DNA of 64,000 nucleotides, from contig NZ_CP017946.1 of assembly GCF_003952665.1 (NCBI RefSeq), positions 4,669,001-4,733,000 on the forward strand, in the 5' to 3' direction. Positions 55,699-64,000 of this stretch are shown piece by piece. This DNA is from Bosea sp. Tri-49. Lineage in GTDB: Bacteria; Pseudomonadota; Alphaproteobacteria; Rhizobiales; Beijerinckiaceae. Under the pieces are notes generated by a model. That model had not been told where the DNA came from. It saw nothing but the letters and a program-made list of their open reading frames with translations, and did no database searches. Every line of letters begins with the position of its first letter. The stretch's first letter is position 1. The position numbers and the translations under genes are program-made.

Positions 55699-56346
55699 TC
55701 AGGCAAAAGCCTGGCTACCTGGGCGATCCCGGACTCGTATTGGCGGAAGCGCTCGCTCGATTATGCCGTATACGGGCGACCGGTCCTGCCTGAATGCTTT
55801 CAGAGCTTGCTGAAGATCGGACGTTTCTGGGCGTTTGCCGCTCACACGCTCCGGGATACGAGAGTCCATGAACGTGCCGAGCAGAGTGTCGCGTGCCGAC
55901 ATCAGGCCAATAGCTTTGAGCCGGTTCTTGCTGCCGCTCAGGCCTTGTCGATCAACCCAATCCGCAGCAAGCACACCCGACGCGTTGTTCCAAAGATCCT
56001 TATAGATTTCGCGAGTTGGGTCCCGCTTGCGAACAGGGCGACCGTAGAACTCGGCATACTCGTTGAGCTGCCCCAAGCGGTAGACCGCATAAGAGGCTGG
56101 GCCGCGCGGAACCCCCACGTCGCGCAACAGCGCATATGTCTCGCCGGCAGCGAAGGCGTGCTTGATGCTGTTCGCAAAAAAGGCCGGGAGCTCCTGGCGT
56201 TGTGTCTCTGCAACCGCCTCGGCCTTGAAGTACGCATATGCGCAGATAACCGACACGTTCGGAATGAGAGTGGCGGCTATCGCCACTGTCGCTACGATTC
56301 GCGCATTCCGATGCATGACGTCTCCAGCTGTTCGCAGGAGTTTCAT
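55699..56346 (-). CDS. membrane-anchored or exported protein of unknown function
   Basis: A 215-residue protein from MKLLRTAGDVMHRNARIVATVAIAATLIPNVSVICAYAYF (a later start, MHRNARIV at 56316, is possible). One N-terminal hydrophobic segment is followed by a soluble domain rich in Arg and Tyr (GETYALLRDVGVPRGPASYAVYRLGQLNEYAEFYGRPV). No family recognised. By eye its codon use is less GC-biased than that of neighbouring genes, a possible sign of transfer. The 183 bases to its left hold no other gene. Confidence 0.6.
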   Translation of the reverse strand: MKLLRTAGDVMHRNARIVATVAIAATLIPNVSVICAYAYFKAEAVAETQRQELPAFFANSIKHAFAAGETYALLRDVGVPRGPASYAVYRLGQLNEYAEFYGRPVRKRDPTREIYKDLWNNASGVLAADWVDRQGLSGSKNRLKAIGLMSARDTLLGTFMDSRIPERVSGKRPETSDLQQALKAFRQDRSPVYGIIERALPPIRVRDRPGSQAFA

Positions 56347-56462
56347 GCCTGTGTCAGGCGACGGTGGCAACCTGCTCTCGCCATGTCTCCTTGGAACTGC
56401 AGGGCGACCCTGCACATGGGGCCAGACGAGGCCTGACCGCCCGACAGCACTAAAGGGATAGC

Positions 56463-57380
56463 TTATCCCTTCCGCACCATCAGCACCGCAGCCAGGATCG
56501 CGACGCCGCCGAAGGCCTGGGCGGGCGAGGGTTGCTCGGCGAAGATCGCCCAGGCCGCCAGCACCGAGACCAGCGCCGGCCAGACCATGACCAGCGAGGC
56601 GGCATTGGCGCCGTAATGGCCGAGCGCCAGCGTGATCAGGCCCTGGCCCATGGCATGCGAGACCAGGCCGAGCGCGGCGACGGCGAGCCAGCCGGTCAGC
56701 GTCTGAGGCAGGATGGTCTCGCCGAGGCCGAGCGCTGCGACGAGGCAGAACACGGCGCAGATGGCGCTGGAGATCAGGCTGATACGGCCGGCGGCGGCGC
56801 GGTTGCGGGCGCGGCGCACGGCGAGGATATAGGCCGCGTAGGAGAAGGCGGCGCCGATGGCGAGGCCGTCACCGAACAGGCCGGTGCCTGAGAGCGGCGT
56901 CACTACGCTTCCCGACAATTTCGGCAGCACCAGCAGGCCTGCGCCGCTGACGGCGAGAAGCAGGGCGCCGAGGATGCGCCGCGTCGGCTTCTCGCGGAAC
57001 AGCAGCCAGCCGCCGAGAATGACGCCGACCGGCGAGAGATTGCCGAGCAGCGAGGCATTGGCGATCGAGGTGAAGCCGATCGAGGCATTGTAGAGAACGA
57101 CATCGACGCCGAAGGCGAGGCCGGCAAGCGCGATCGGCAACATGGCGCCGGACCTGACGCGATCCGCGTTGCCGCCGCGATCCTCCAGCGCCATCCAGGC
57201 GGCGAGGACCGGCAGTGCGAAGGCCATGCGCCAGAAGCCGGCCGCGGCCGGGCCGACATCGGCGAAGCGCACGAAGATGCCGGAGAAGCCGATGCAGGTT
57301 GCGCCGAGCAGCAGCGCCAGGAACATGGCGAGCGCCGGCGTGGCGGGACGATCTGGCACAGCAAGGCTCGGGGCGGACAT
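56463..57380 (-). CDS. EamA/DMT-family exporter
   Basis: A 305-residue drug/metabolite transporter with ten predicted helices in two EamA repeats (repeat 1 from FLALLLGATCIGFSGIFVRFADVGP; repeat 2 from GDGLAIGAAFSYAAYILAVRRARN). The start MSAPSLAVPDRP is preferred; the frame extends upstream into the palindromic repeat at 57429. It is divergent from a LysR regulator, the usual arrangement for amino-acid or metabolite exporters controlled by their ligand. Confidence 0.92.
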   Translation of the reverse strand: MSAPSLAVPDRPATPALAMFLALLLGATCIGFSGIFVRFADVGPAAAGFWRMAFALPVLAAWMALEDRGGNADRVRSGAMLPIALAGLAFGVDVVLYNASIGFTSIANASLLGNLSPVGVILGGWLLFREKPTRRILGALLLAVSGAGLLVLPKLSGSVVTPLSGTGLFGDGLAIGAAFSYAAYILAVRRARNRAAAGRISLISSAICAVFCLVAALGLGETILPQTLTGWLAVAALGLVSHAMGQGLITLALGHYGANAASLVMVWPALVSVLAAWAIFAEQPSPAQAFGGVAILAAVLMVRKG

Positions 57381-57428
57381 CGGACGGCTTTCGGTAGCGG
57401 CCAGGATTGACCGATTGCGACAGGACGC

Positions 57429-57466
57429 CGTCATTCCGGCCGGAGCACAGCCAAGCGCCGGAATCC
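57429..57466. repeat. CGTCATTCCGGC-type palindromic repeat
   Basis: Arms ATTCCGGC (57433-57440) and GCCGGAAT (57457-57464) around a 16-base loop, preceded by CGTCAT. It resembles the left half of the longer elements at 6552 and 34167. It sits in the divergent EamA/LysR gap and lies upstream of both start codons. Confidence 0.75.
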
Positions 57467-57622
57467 ATCCGAGGCTTTCCACGCCTCCTGATGGACTTCG
57501 GAGCTGCGCCGCTGCACGGCCTGTCTGGAAGGGCGGTCAACCTATCCCCGGAATATAAGACGCTTTCGGCAATCGGAAAAACGGATTATTCTGATTCATC
57601 TATCGTCATTTCCGTTGGAGCG

Positions 57623-58492
57623 ATGATGTCGACCCATCTCGATCTCGATGCGCTCGCCATGCTCGTTGCCGTCGCCGAGACCGGCGGCTTTACTGCGGCG
57701 GGCCAAAAGCTCGGACGCACGCAATCTGCCGTCTCAGGCCGCATCCAGGATCTGGAGGCAACGCTCGGCAAGCAACTGCTGGAGCGCTCGCGTCGCGGCG
57801 TCACGCCGACCGAGGCCGGCGAGCGATTGCTCGCCCAGGCCCGCCGTCTGCTTGCGATCGAGCGCGAGGCGCGGGCCGAGCTCGAGGGCGACAAGGCCGT
57901 GGGTCGCCTGCGCATCGGCCTGCCCGACGACTATGTCGACGCATATCTCAGGCCGCTGATCGTCCGCTTCGCCGAGGAGCATCCACGCGTCGAGATCGAG
58001 GTGCATTGCGAGCTCTCGAAGCGGATCGAGCCGGCGGTGGCGGCGGGTGAGCTCGACCTTGCGGTGATCACCCAGGATCCCGGCCGGCCCAAGGGCGAGC
58101 GCCTGCGGCGCGAGCCGCTGATCTGGGTCGCGGCGCGCGGCCACCGGCCGGAGCTCAGCGAGGTCTTGCCGCTCGGCCTGTTCAACGAGGGCTGCCGGGC
58201 CCGTCCGCGCATCCTGAATGCGTTGCAGGCAGCGGAGCGGTCGCACCGGCTGGTGTTCTCATCGTCGCATATGGCCGGCCTGCTCTCGGCGGTGGAGGCT
58301 GGCCTGTGTGTCACCGCGATCACCGAGAGTGCTGCGCCGGCTTCCCTGCGCCGGCTCGAGCCGTCCGAGAACCTGCCGTCGCTGTTCGAGCTCTCGGTCG
58401 CGCTGGTGATCGCACCGCAGGCGAGCATCGCGGCGCGCCACTTCGCGCAGGCGCTGCGCGAGGCGATGGCGTCGCCGCGCCTGGTAGCCTGA
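57623..58492 (+). CDS. LysR-family transcriptional regulator
   Basis: A 289-residue LysR protein. Helix-turn-helix LDALAMLVAVAETGGFTAAGQKLGRTQSAVSGRIQDLEATLGKQLLERS, then an inducer-binding domain (LRIGLPDDYVDAYLRPLIVRFAEEHPRVEIEVH). Two adjacent ATGs are possible; the second (57626) is five bases from GGAG. The frame upstream (57407) is not protein-like. It probably controls the divergent EamA exporter. Confidence 0.92.
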   Translation: MMSTHLDLDALAMLVAVAETGGFTAAGQKLGRTQSAVSGRIQDLEATLGKQLLERSRRGVTPTEAGERLLAQARRLLAIEREARAELEGDKAVGRLRIGLPDDYVDAYLRPLIVRFAEEHPRVEIEVHCELSKRIEPAVAAGELDLAVITQDPGRPKGERLRREPLIWVAARGHRPELSEVLPLGLFNEGCRARPRILNALQAAERSHRLVFSSSHMAGLLSAVEAGLCVTAITESAAPASLRRLEPSENLPSLFELSVALVIAPQASIAARHFAQALREAMASPRLVA

Positions 58493-58502
58493 GCGCTTAG
58501 GG

Positions 58503-59828
58503 TCAGACCGCGATCCGCTCCGGCTCGTCGGCGTCGTAGCCGGTCTCCTTGGCGAGGATGCGCTGCATCCTGGCCTCGTCGAGCGAGTTCTCCCATTTCG
58601 AGACGACGATGGTGGCGACGCCGTTGCCGATCAGGTTGGTGAGGGCGCGTGCTTCCGACATGAAGCGGTCGATGCCGAGGATCAGCGCGATCGAGGCGAC
58701 CGGGATATGGCCGACCGTGGCGAGCGTCGCCGCCAGCACGATGAAGCCCGAGCCGGTGACGCCGGCGGCGCCCTTCGAGGTCAGCAGCAGCACGGCGATG
58801 ATGCCGATCTCCTGGGCGAGGGAGAGGTCGGTGTTGGTCGCCTGCGCCAGGAAGACGGCGGCCATGGTGAGGTAGATGCAGGTGCCGTCGAGATTGAACG
58901 AGTAGCCGGTCGGGATGACCAGGCCGACGACGCTCTCTTTGCAGCCGAGATGGGTCATCTTGGCGATCATGCGCGGCAGCACGCTCTCGGAGGAGGAGGT
59001 GCCGAGCACGATCAGCAGTTCTTCCTTGATGAAGGCGATGAACTTGAGGATCGAGAAGCCGGTCAGCCGCGCGATCGTGCCGAGCACCAGGAAGATGAAG
59101 ATCAGGCAGGTCGCATAGAACGCGGCCATGAAGGAGCCGAGCGAGACCAGCGTCCCGACGCCGAACTTGCCGATGGTGAAGGCCATGGCGCCGAAGGCGC
59201 CGATCGGGGCGGCCTTCATGATGATGCCGACGATCTTGAAGAAGATCTGGGCGATGTCGTCGATGAAGTGCAGCACGGGCTTGCCGCGCTCGCCGAGCAT
59301 CTGCAGGCCGAAGGCGAAGAGCAGCGCGAAGAACAGCACCTGCAGAATCTCGCCGTTGGCGAAAGCGCCGACCACCGTGTCCGGGATGATGTTCATGAGG
59401 AAGGCCAGGGTGCTCTGATCATGCGCCTTGGCGGTGAAGGCGGCGATCCCGGAGGTGTTGATCGTCGAGGGATCGACATTCATGCCGGCGCCCGGCTTCC
59501 AGAGATTGACCACGACGAGGCCGACGATCAGCGCCAGCGTGGTGACGACCTCGAAATAGATCAGCGCCTTGAGGCCGACCCGGCCGACCTTCTTCATGTC
59601 GTCCATCGAGGCGACGCCGTGGACGACGGTGAGGAAGATGATCGGCGCGATGATCATCTTGATCGCCTTGATGAAGGCGTCGCCCAGCGGCTTCATCGCC
59701 TCGCCGGTCTGGGGGTAGAAATGGCCGAGCAGCACGCCGATGGCGATCGCGGTTAATACCTGGACATAAAGATGGGTCCACCAAGGGCCCTGATGGCCCC
59801 GCAGGACCTCCGCCGACGTCGTCGCCAT
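58503..59828 (-). CDS. dctA: C4-dicarboxylate transporter DctA (SDF family)
   Basis: A 441-residue sodium- or proton-coupled dicarboxylate symporter from [36 protein letters not shown]. The serine-rich motif [13 protein letters not shown], the [18 protein letters not shown] loop and the [14 protein letters not shown] hairpin mark the SDF family. It takes up succinate, fumarate and malate. It converges on the LysR gene with ten bases between. No dctBD genes are adjacent. Confidence 0.95.
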   Translation of the reverse strand: MATTSAEVLRGHQGPWWTHLYVQVLTAIAIGVLLGHFYPQTGEAMKPLGDAFIKAIKMIIAPIIFLTVVHGVASMDDMKKVGRVGLKALIYFEVVTTLALIVGLVVVNLWKPGAGMNVDPSTINTSGIAAFTAKAHDQSTLAFLMNIIPDTVVGAFANGEILQVLFFALLFAFGLQMLGERGKPVLHFIDDIAQIFFKIVGIIMKAAPIGAFGAMAFTIGKFGVGTLVSLGSFMAAFYATCLIFIFLVLGTIARLTGFSILKFIAFIKEELLIVLGTSSSESVLPRMIAKMTHLGCKESVVGLVIPTGYSFNLDGTCIYLTMAAVFLAQATNTDLSLAQEIGIIAVLLLTSKGAAGVTGSGFIVLAATLATVGHIPVASIALILGIDRFMSEARALTNLIGNGVATIVVSKWENSLDEARMQRILAKETGYDADEPERIAV

Positions 59829-59943
59829 GGCGCTTCCTCTTGCTGACGCGTCGGTCGGACCGGCGCGTCGGAGAAGGGCTACGCCCATTCCCGGGAGGCG
59901 GCAAGTTCAGGTCAAAGCCATGACGATCACTTGAAAGCGAGAG

Positions 59944-59968
59944 CCTTCTCCCTTTGCGCGGGAGAAGG
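59944..59968. repeat. CCTTCTCCC half-element hairpin
   Basis: Perfect 9-bp arms CCTTCTCCC and GGGAGAAGG with a seven-base loop, between hpd and dctA. It is the same end-hairpin as in the element embedded in pbpC. It may serve as a transcript end for hpd, though there is no long T-run. Confidence 0.8.
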
Positions 59969-59994
59969 TCGCAAGTCATTGCAGGACGAATACG

Positions 59995-61128
59995 CTACTC
60001 TGCCGCTTGCGGCTTCAGCACGCCACGGCGGATCTGGTCTTCCTCGATCGACTCGAACAGGGCGCGGAAATTGCCCTCGCCGAAGCCGTCATCGCCCTTG
60101 CGCTGGATGAACTCGAAGAAGATCGGCCCGACCACGGTGGCCGAGAATATCTGCAGGAGCACCTTGCTCATCCGGCCAGCCTTCTCACCGAGCGCGACCG
60201 CGCCCTCGCCGTCGATCAGGATGCCGTTCTGCTTGAGCCGCGGCACCGGCTCGCCATGGTTCGGCACGCGACCGTCGACCTTCTCGTAATAGGTCTCGGG
60301 CGGCGAGGGCATGAAGGGCAAGCCGTTCTGCCGGAGCTGCTCGACGCTGGTGTAGATATCGCGCGCGCCGAGTGCGACATGCTGGATGCCCTCGCCCTTG
60401 TACTGGCGCAGGTACTCCTCGATCTGGCTCTTGTCGTCGAGAGATTCATTGATCGGGATGCGGATCTTGCCGCAGGGCGAGGTCAGCGCCCGCGAGATCA
60501 GGCCGGTGAGCTTGCCCTCGATGTTGAAGAAGCGGATCTCGCGGAAATTGAAGAGCTCGCCATACCAGTCGGCCCAATGGTCCATGCGGCCACGCATGAC
60601 GTTGTGAGTGAGATGGTCGAGATAATACATCCCGGCCTGCTCGGGGTGGGGGGCCTTGTCGGCGAGCCATTCGAAGTCGACATCGTAGATCGAGCCCTTC
60701 GCGCCATAGCGGTCGACGAAATAGAGCAGCGAGCCGCCGATGCCTTTCACGGCCGGGATCTGCAGTTCGCCGGGGCCGACCTTGCTCTCATAGGGCTCGG
60801 CGCCGAGCGACACCGCTCGCTCGAAGGCATGCTTGGCATCGACGACACGGAACGCCATGGCGCAGGCGCAAGGGCCGTGCTCGGCGGCGAAGCCCTGCGC
60901 AAAGGAATCGGGCTCAGCGTTGACAATAAAATTGACGTCGCCCTGGCGGTAGAGCGTCACCTTCTTGGAGCGGTGCCTGGCGACCTTGGTGAAGCCCATG
61001 GTCTCGAAGAGCTCGCCGAGCTTCTCCGGCTCGGGATGGGCGTATTCGACGAACTCGAAGCCGTCGGTGCCCATCGGATTGGCGTCGGAAATGGCCGGCG
61101 GGGCTGAATCGTGCGGGAACGGTCCCAT
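59995..61128 (-). CDS. hpd: 4-hydroxyphenylpyruvate dioxygenase
   Basis: A 377-residue non-heme iron dioxygenase that converts 4-hydroxyphenylpyruvate to homogentisate in tyrosine catabolism. Two vicinal-oxygen-chelate halves; the iron ligands are the histidines in YYLDHLTHNV and GIQHVAL and the glutamate in IFFEFIQRKGDDGFGEGNF. The start is MGPFPHDSAPP, with AGGAGG eight bases upstream. Divergent from an Lrp-type regulator. No other homogentisate pathway genes are in the window. Confidence 0.97.
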   Translation of the reverse strand: MGPFPHDSAPPAISDANPMGTDGFEFVEYAHPEPEKLGELFETMGFTKVARHRSKKVTLYRQGDVNFIVNAEPDSFAQGFAAEHGPCACAMAFRVVDAKHAFERAVSLGAEPYESKVGPGELQIPAVKGIGGSLLYFVDRYGAKGSIYDVDFEWLADKAPHPEQAGMYYLDHLTHNVMRGRMDHWADWYGELFNFREIRFFNIEGKLTGLISRALTSPCGKIRIPINESLDDKSQIEEYLRQYKGEGIQHVALGARDIYTSVEQLRQNGLPFMPSPPETYYEKVDGRVPNHGEPVPRLKQNGILIDGEGAVALGEKAGRMSKVLLQIFSATVVGPIFFEFIQRKGDDGFGEGNFRALFESIEEDQIRRGVLKPQAAE

Positions 61129-61218
61129 GCGGTGTCCTCCTGAGAATGCTTGGTTGACCGATCCTCGCGCATCTGGATGGCGAAGGGTTTGCAAAATCCC
61201 GCGCTCTGCGATTGAATT

Positions 61219-61233
61219 TGCACGGATCGTGCA
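61219..61233. promoter_or_regulatory. inverted repeat in the hpd-lrp divergent gap
   Basis: TGCACG-GAT-CGTGCA, a perfect 6-bp inverted repeat 25 bases before the regulator ATG and 91 bases before hpd. A TTTGCAAAA element lies at 61190-61198. Both resemble Lrp/AsnC-family binding sequences. A candidate operator for the adjacent regulator. Confidence 0.6.
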
Positions 61234-61257
61234 TGAAAGCGCAGGAAGGCTCACGGA

Positions 61258-61728
61258 ATGCCGCAGCTCGATGCTTTCGACTGGCGCCTGCTCGAAGCCC
61301 TGCAGCAGGATGCCTCGCTGACCAATGGCGCCCTCGCCGAGCGCGTCGGCCTCTCTGCCAGCCAGGTCTCGCGGCGGCGGCAGGCGCTGGAAAACTCAGG
61401 CGCCATCCGTGGTTATCGCGCCTTGATCGATCCGGAGGCGATCGGCCTCTCCGTCACCGTCTTCATCCATGTCGCGCTCAACACCCATTCGCGCGACAAT
61501 GCCCGGCGTTTCCGAGACCTGGTGAAGTTGACGCCCTCGGTGCTGGAGGCGCATGCGCTGACTGGCGAGGCCGACTACATGCTGAAAGTCGCGGTCGGCG
61601 ACCTCAAGGAGCTGGCGCGCCTCGTTAACGAGGTGCTGCTGCCGCATGAAAGCGTCGCGCGGGTGCGCTCGGAGATCGCGCTGGAGACGCTGAAGGAGCC
61701 GGGACTTCTGCCGCTGGCGATGGTGTGA
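61258..61728 (+). CDS. Lrp/AsnC-family regulator
   Basis: A 156-residue feast/famine regulator: helix-turn-helix DWRLLEALQQDASLTNGALAERVGLSASQVSRRRQALENSG and a C-terminal RAM ligand domain (VLEAHALTGEADYMLKVAVGDL). Its divergent pairing with hpd suggests that it senses tyrosine, phenylalanine or a derivative and activates hpd, as other Lrp-type regulators of this pathway do. The ATG follows the inverted repeat. Confidence 0.93.
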   Translation: MPQLDAFDWRLLEALQQDASLTNGALAERVGLSASQVSRRRQALENSGAIRGYRALIDPEAIGLSVTVFIHVALNTHSRDNARRFRDLVKLTPSVLEAHALTGEADYMLKVAVGDLKELARLVNEVLLPHESVARVRSEIALETLKEPGLLPLAMV

Positions 61729-61771
61729 GGATGCCTCTTCCGCCGGCGCTGCGGCGCGCTATAACTCAGTG

Positions 61772-62347
61772 ATGGTCGTTCTCAATCGCATCTACACCCG
61801 CACCGGCGACGACGGCACCACGGCGCTCGCCACAGGCGCGCGCCGGGCCAAGTTCGACCTGCGTGTCTCCGCCTATGGCACTGTCGATGAGACCAATGCC
61901 TGCATCGGCATGGCACGGCTGCATTGCGCCGGCGAGGATTCCGAGCTCGACGCGATGCTCGGCCGCATCCAGAACGATCTCTTCGACCTTGGCGCCGAAC
62001 TCGCCTCGCCCGACACCGGCGAGAAGCCGGCCTTCGAGCCGTTGCGGATCGTGCAGGCGCAGGTCGACCGTCTCGAGGCCGAGATCGACCAGCTCAACCG
62101 GCCGCTCGGGACGCTGCGCTCCTTCGTCCTGCCGGGCGGCACGCCCGGTGCGGCGCATCTGCATCTCGCCCGCACGGTCAGCCGGCGGGCCGAACGGCTG
62201 ATGGTCGAATTGTCGCAGGGCGAGGCTGTCGCCCAGCCGGCGCTGAAGTTCATCAACCGGCTCTCGGATTTCCTGTTCGTCGCCTCCCGACACCTCAATG
62301 CCAGGGCAGGGGGCGACGTGCTCTGGACGCCCGGCCAGAACCGCTAG
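61772..62347 (+). CDS. PduO-type cob(I)alamin adenosyltransferase
   Basis: A 191-residue ATP:cob(I)alamin adenosyltransferase. The N-terminal ATP motif RIYTRTGDDGTTALATGAR and the RTVSRRAERLMVEL, FINRLSDFLFVASRHLN segments are diagnostic. It makes adenosylcobalamin for mutases such as methylmalonyl-CoA and ethylmalonyl-CoA mutase, in keeping with the ethylmalonyl-CoA-type genes in the window. A GTG precedes the ATG by one codon. It is four bases before the rhomboid gene. Confidence 0.94.
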   Translation: MVVLNRIYTRTGDDGTTALATGARRAKFDLRVSAYGTVDETNACIGMARLHCAGEDSELDAMLGRIQNDLFDLGAELASPDTGEKPAFEPLRIVQAQVDRLEAEIDQLNRPLGTLRSFVLPGGTPGAAHLHLARTVSRRAERLMVELSQGEAVAQPALKFINRLSDFLFVASRHLNARAGGDVLWTPGQNR

Positions 62348-62351
62348 CGCC

Positions 62352-63053
62352 ATGTTCGTGCCACTGCATGACGGCGTGCCGATGCGCTTCATCCGCGTCG
62401 CCTATGTCACCTATTCGCTAATCGCGATCTGCATCGTGCTGCGGCTCATGCTGATGCACTGGACCAGCGAGGCGAGCGAGATTGCGGTCATGGCCGGCTT
62501 CGGCACGATTCCCGCGGTGCTGTTCGGCGAGGCGCAATTGCCGCCGGAGCTGCTCAGGGCGCCGGCCTGGCTGACGCTCATGACCGGCATCATGCTGCAC
62601 GCCAGCTTCGCCCATCTGATCGGCAACATGCTGTTTCTCTGGGTCTTCGGCGACAATGTCGAGGATGCGATGGGGCATCTGCGCTTCCTCATCTTCTTCC
62701 TGCTCTGCGGCATGGCCGGGGCGCTGCTGCACGCGCTGATGAACCCCGAATCGGAGCAGCCGCTGATCGGCGCCTCGGGCGCCATCTCCGGCGTGATCGC
62801 CTCCTATCTCATGCTCTACCCGCGCGTGCGGATCTGGGGGCTCGCCTTCAAATGGATCCCGCTGCACATCCCGGCGATGTACGCGCTCGGTGCCTGGATC
62901 CTGTTCCAGCTGCTCTCGGCGCTGTTCGATCAGCAGGGCGCGGTCGGCTGGTGGGCGCATCTCGGCGGGCTTGGTGCCGGAGCGGCGCTGACGCCGCTGC
63001 TGATCCGGCGCGAGCTGCGCCTGTTTGGCCGCCTCGTGCGGGGCAAGCCGTGA
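62352..63053 (+). CDS. rhomboid family intramembrane serine protease
   Basis: A 233-residue polytopic membrane protein. Catalytic serine S142 in the GASG motif ([15 protein letters not shown]) and catalytic histidine H203 in [15 protein letters not shown]; the upstream [22 protein letters not shown] loop with its His and Asn is conserved. Six membrane helices. It should be active. Substrate unknown. Starts [10 protein letters not shown] immediately after the adenosyltransferase gene. Confidence 0.94.
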   Translation: MFVPLHDGVPMRFIRVAYVTYSLIAICIVLRLMLMHWTSEASEIAVMAGFGTIPAVLFGEAQLPPELLRAPAWLTLMTGIMLHASFAHLIGNMLFLWVFGDNVEDAMGHLRFLIFFLLCGMAGALLHALMNPESEQPLIGASGAISGVIASYLMLYPRVRIWGLAFKWIPLHIPAMYALGAWILFQLLSALFDQQGAVGWWAHLGGLGAGAALTPLLIRRELRLFGRLVRGKP

Positions 63054-63183
63054 CTTTCATGGCGTTGACAAGCCCAAATCCCCATCGCTACGGTCCGTCC
63101 GCATTTCAGCCGAGAGCCGCGATGCCGACCATCGCCGTCTCGGGCGGATCGGCCTCCCTCTCTCCGTAACCGGTGAAGCGCCC

Positions 63184-63930
63184 ATGAAGATTCTTGTCCC
63201 CGTCAAGCGGGTAGTCGATTTCAATGTGAAGATCCGCGTGAAGGGTGACGGCTCGGGCGTCGAGCTGGCCAATGTGAAGATGTCGATGAACCCGTTCGAC
63301 GAGATCGCGGTCGAAGAGGCGCTGCGGCTCAAGGAAGCGGGCAAGGCGACCGAAGTGATCGTCGTGTCGGTCGGCCCCGCGCAGGCGGCCGAGACGATCC
63401 GCACTGGCCTCGCCATGGGCGCCGATCGCGGCATCCTGGTGAAGACCGACGCTCCCGTCGAGCCGCTGGCGGTGGCCAAGCTCCTGAAGAAGATCGTCGA
63501 GCAGGAAACGCCGGAGCTCGTCATTTTGGGCAAGCAAGCGATCGACGACGACAGCAACCAGACCGGCCAGATGTTGGCCGCGCTGCTCGGCTGGCCGCAA
63601 GGCACCTTCGCCTCGAAGGTCGTGATCGGCGACGGTTCGGCTGAAGTCACCCGCGAGGTCGATGGCGGCCTGCAGACGGTGTCGCTGAAGCTGCCGGCGA
63701 TCGTGACCACGGACCTTCGCCTGAACGAGCCGCGCTATGCCTCGCTGCCCAACATCATGAAGGCGAAGAAGAAGCCGCTCGACGAGACCACGCCAGAGAC
63801 GCTCGGCGTCGATATCGCGCCGCGTCTCAAGGTGATCAAGACCAGCGAGCCCGCCGGGCGCTCGGCCGGCATCAAGGTGGCCAACGCTGCCGAACTCGTC
63901 TCCAAGCTCAAGACTGCCGGGGTGATCTGA
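63184..63930 (+). CDS. etfB: electron transfer flavoprotein beta subunit
   Basis: A 248-residue EtfB starting [27 protein letters not shown]. It has [16 protein letters not shown] and the AMP-binding [33 protein letters not shown]. With EtfA it carries electrons from acyl-CoA dehydrogenases to the quinone pool. The stop overlaps the etfA start by one base (TGATG). Confidence 0.97.
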   Translation: MKILVPVKRVVDFNVKIRVKGDGSGVELANVKMSMNPFDEIAVEEALRLKEAGKATEVIVVSVGPAQAAETIRTGLAMGADRGILVKTDAPVEPLAVAKLLKKIVEQETPELVILGKQAIDDDSNQTGQMLAALLGWPQGTFASKVVIGDGSAEVTREVDGGLQTVSLKLPAIVTTDLRLNEPRYASLPNIMKAKKKPLDETTPETLGVDIAPRLKVIKTSEPAGRSAGIKVANAAELVSKLKTAGVI

Positions 63931-64000
63931 TGCCGACCCTTCTGCTCGCCAAGCACGACAACAAGAGCCTGAACGAAGCCACCCGCAAGGCGCTGACTGC
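63930..64000 (+). CDS. etfA: electron transfer flavoprotein alpha subunit (5' end only)
   Basis: The first 23 codons are in the window, [20 protein letters not shown], which matches the EtfA N-terminus. It is cut by the right edge. It is translationally coupled to etfB. Confidence 0.93.
   Translation, partial: MPTLLLAKHDNKSLNEATRKALT

Overview
The window reads as a stretch of chromosome from a GC-rich alphaproteobacterium, most likely a member of the Hyphomicrobiales (Rhizobiales) such as a Bosea-like or Methylobacterium-like organism. The reasons are: priA followed directly by a stand-alone F1 operon atpHAGDC; a split phn locus with tandem phnE genes and phnF in the middle; sdhCDAB order; a probable mesaconyl-CoA hydratase next to a malyl-CoA-lyase-type CitE protein (ethylmalonyl-CoA pathway chemistry); and several copies of the CGTCATTCTCGGG and CCTTCTCCC families of intergenic palindromes, which are common in that order. 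The genus is an inference. I saw no rRNA, tRNA, CRISPR array, insertion sequence or prophage.

Layout. 1-8450: C-P lyase phosphonate locus on the minus strand (phnC-D-E1-E2, then phnG-H-I-J-K running off the left edge), with phnF divergent between the two blocks. A near-consensus Pho box lies before phnC and PhnF-type operator sequences lie in the phnF/phnG gap. 8598-13529: TetR regulator divergent from an RND efflux pump, with an operator inside the pump promoter. 13676-14665: orphan Bug binding protein. 14669-22187: pbpC and a giant alpha-2-macroglobulin. 22398-23780: an exported trypsin-fold protein that has lost its catalytic triad. 23929-27023: a complete Bug-TctB-TctA transporter. 27070-34682: priA and the F1-ATPase operon, interrupted by two palindromic repeats.

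34764-39315: a carbon-assimilation cluster of CitE-type lyase, a DUF429/threonine-dehydratase fused ORF, an Asp/Glu racemase and a probable mesaconyl-CoA hydratase. 39331-40525: a small orphan exported protein and a metzincin-type metalloprotease. 40778-44209: succinate dehydrogenase. 44377-47837: creD, a DadA-like amino-acid oxidase and a glutamine amidotransferase. 48088-53161: a self-contained tetR-MFP-RND operon headed by a perfect 22-bp palindrome. 53205-56346: small orphan exported proteins plus an HxlR/reductase pair. 56463-59828: EamA exporter divergent from LysR, and dctA. 59995-61728: hpd divergent from an Lrp/AsnC regulator. 61772-64000: PduO-type adenosyltransferase, rhomboid protease, etfB and the start of etfA.

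Functionally the segment mixes core energy metabolism (F1, SDH, ETF) with nutrient scavenging (phosphonates, tricarboxylates and dicarboxylates, aromatic amino acids) and envelope defence (two RND pumps, PBP1C with alpha-2-macroglobulin). Regulatory DNA is legible at many of the divergent junctions. The least ordinary items are the palindromic element translated inside PbpC, the dead protease, the fused DUF429-dehydratase ORF and the cytosolic-looking metzincin.
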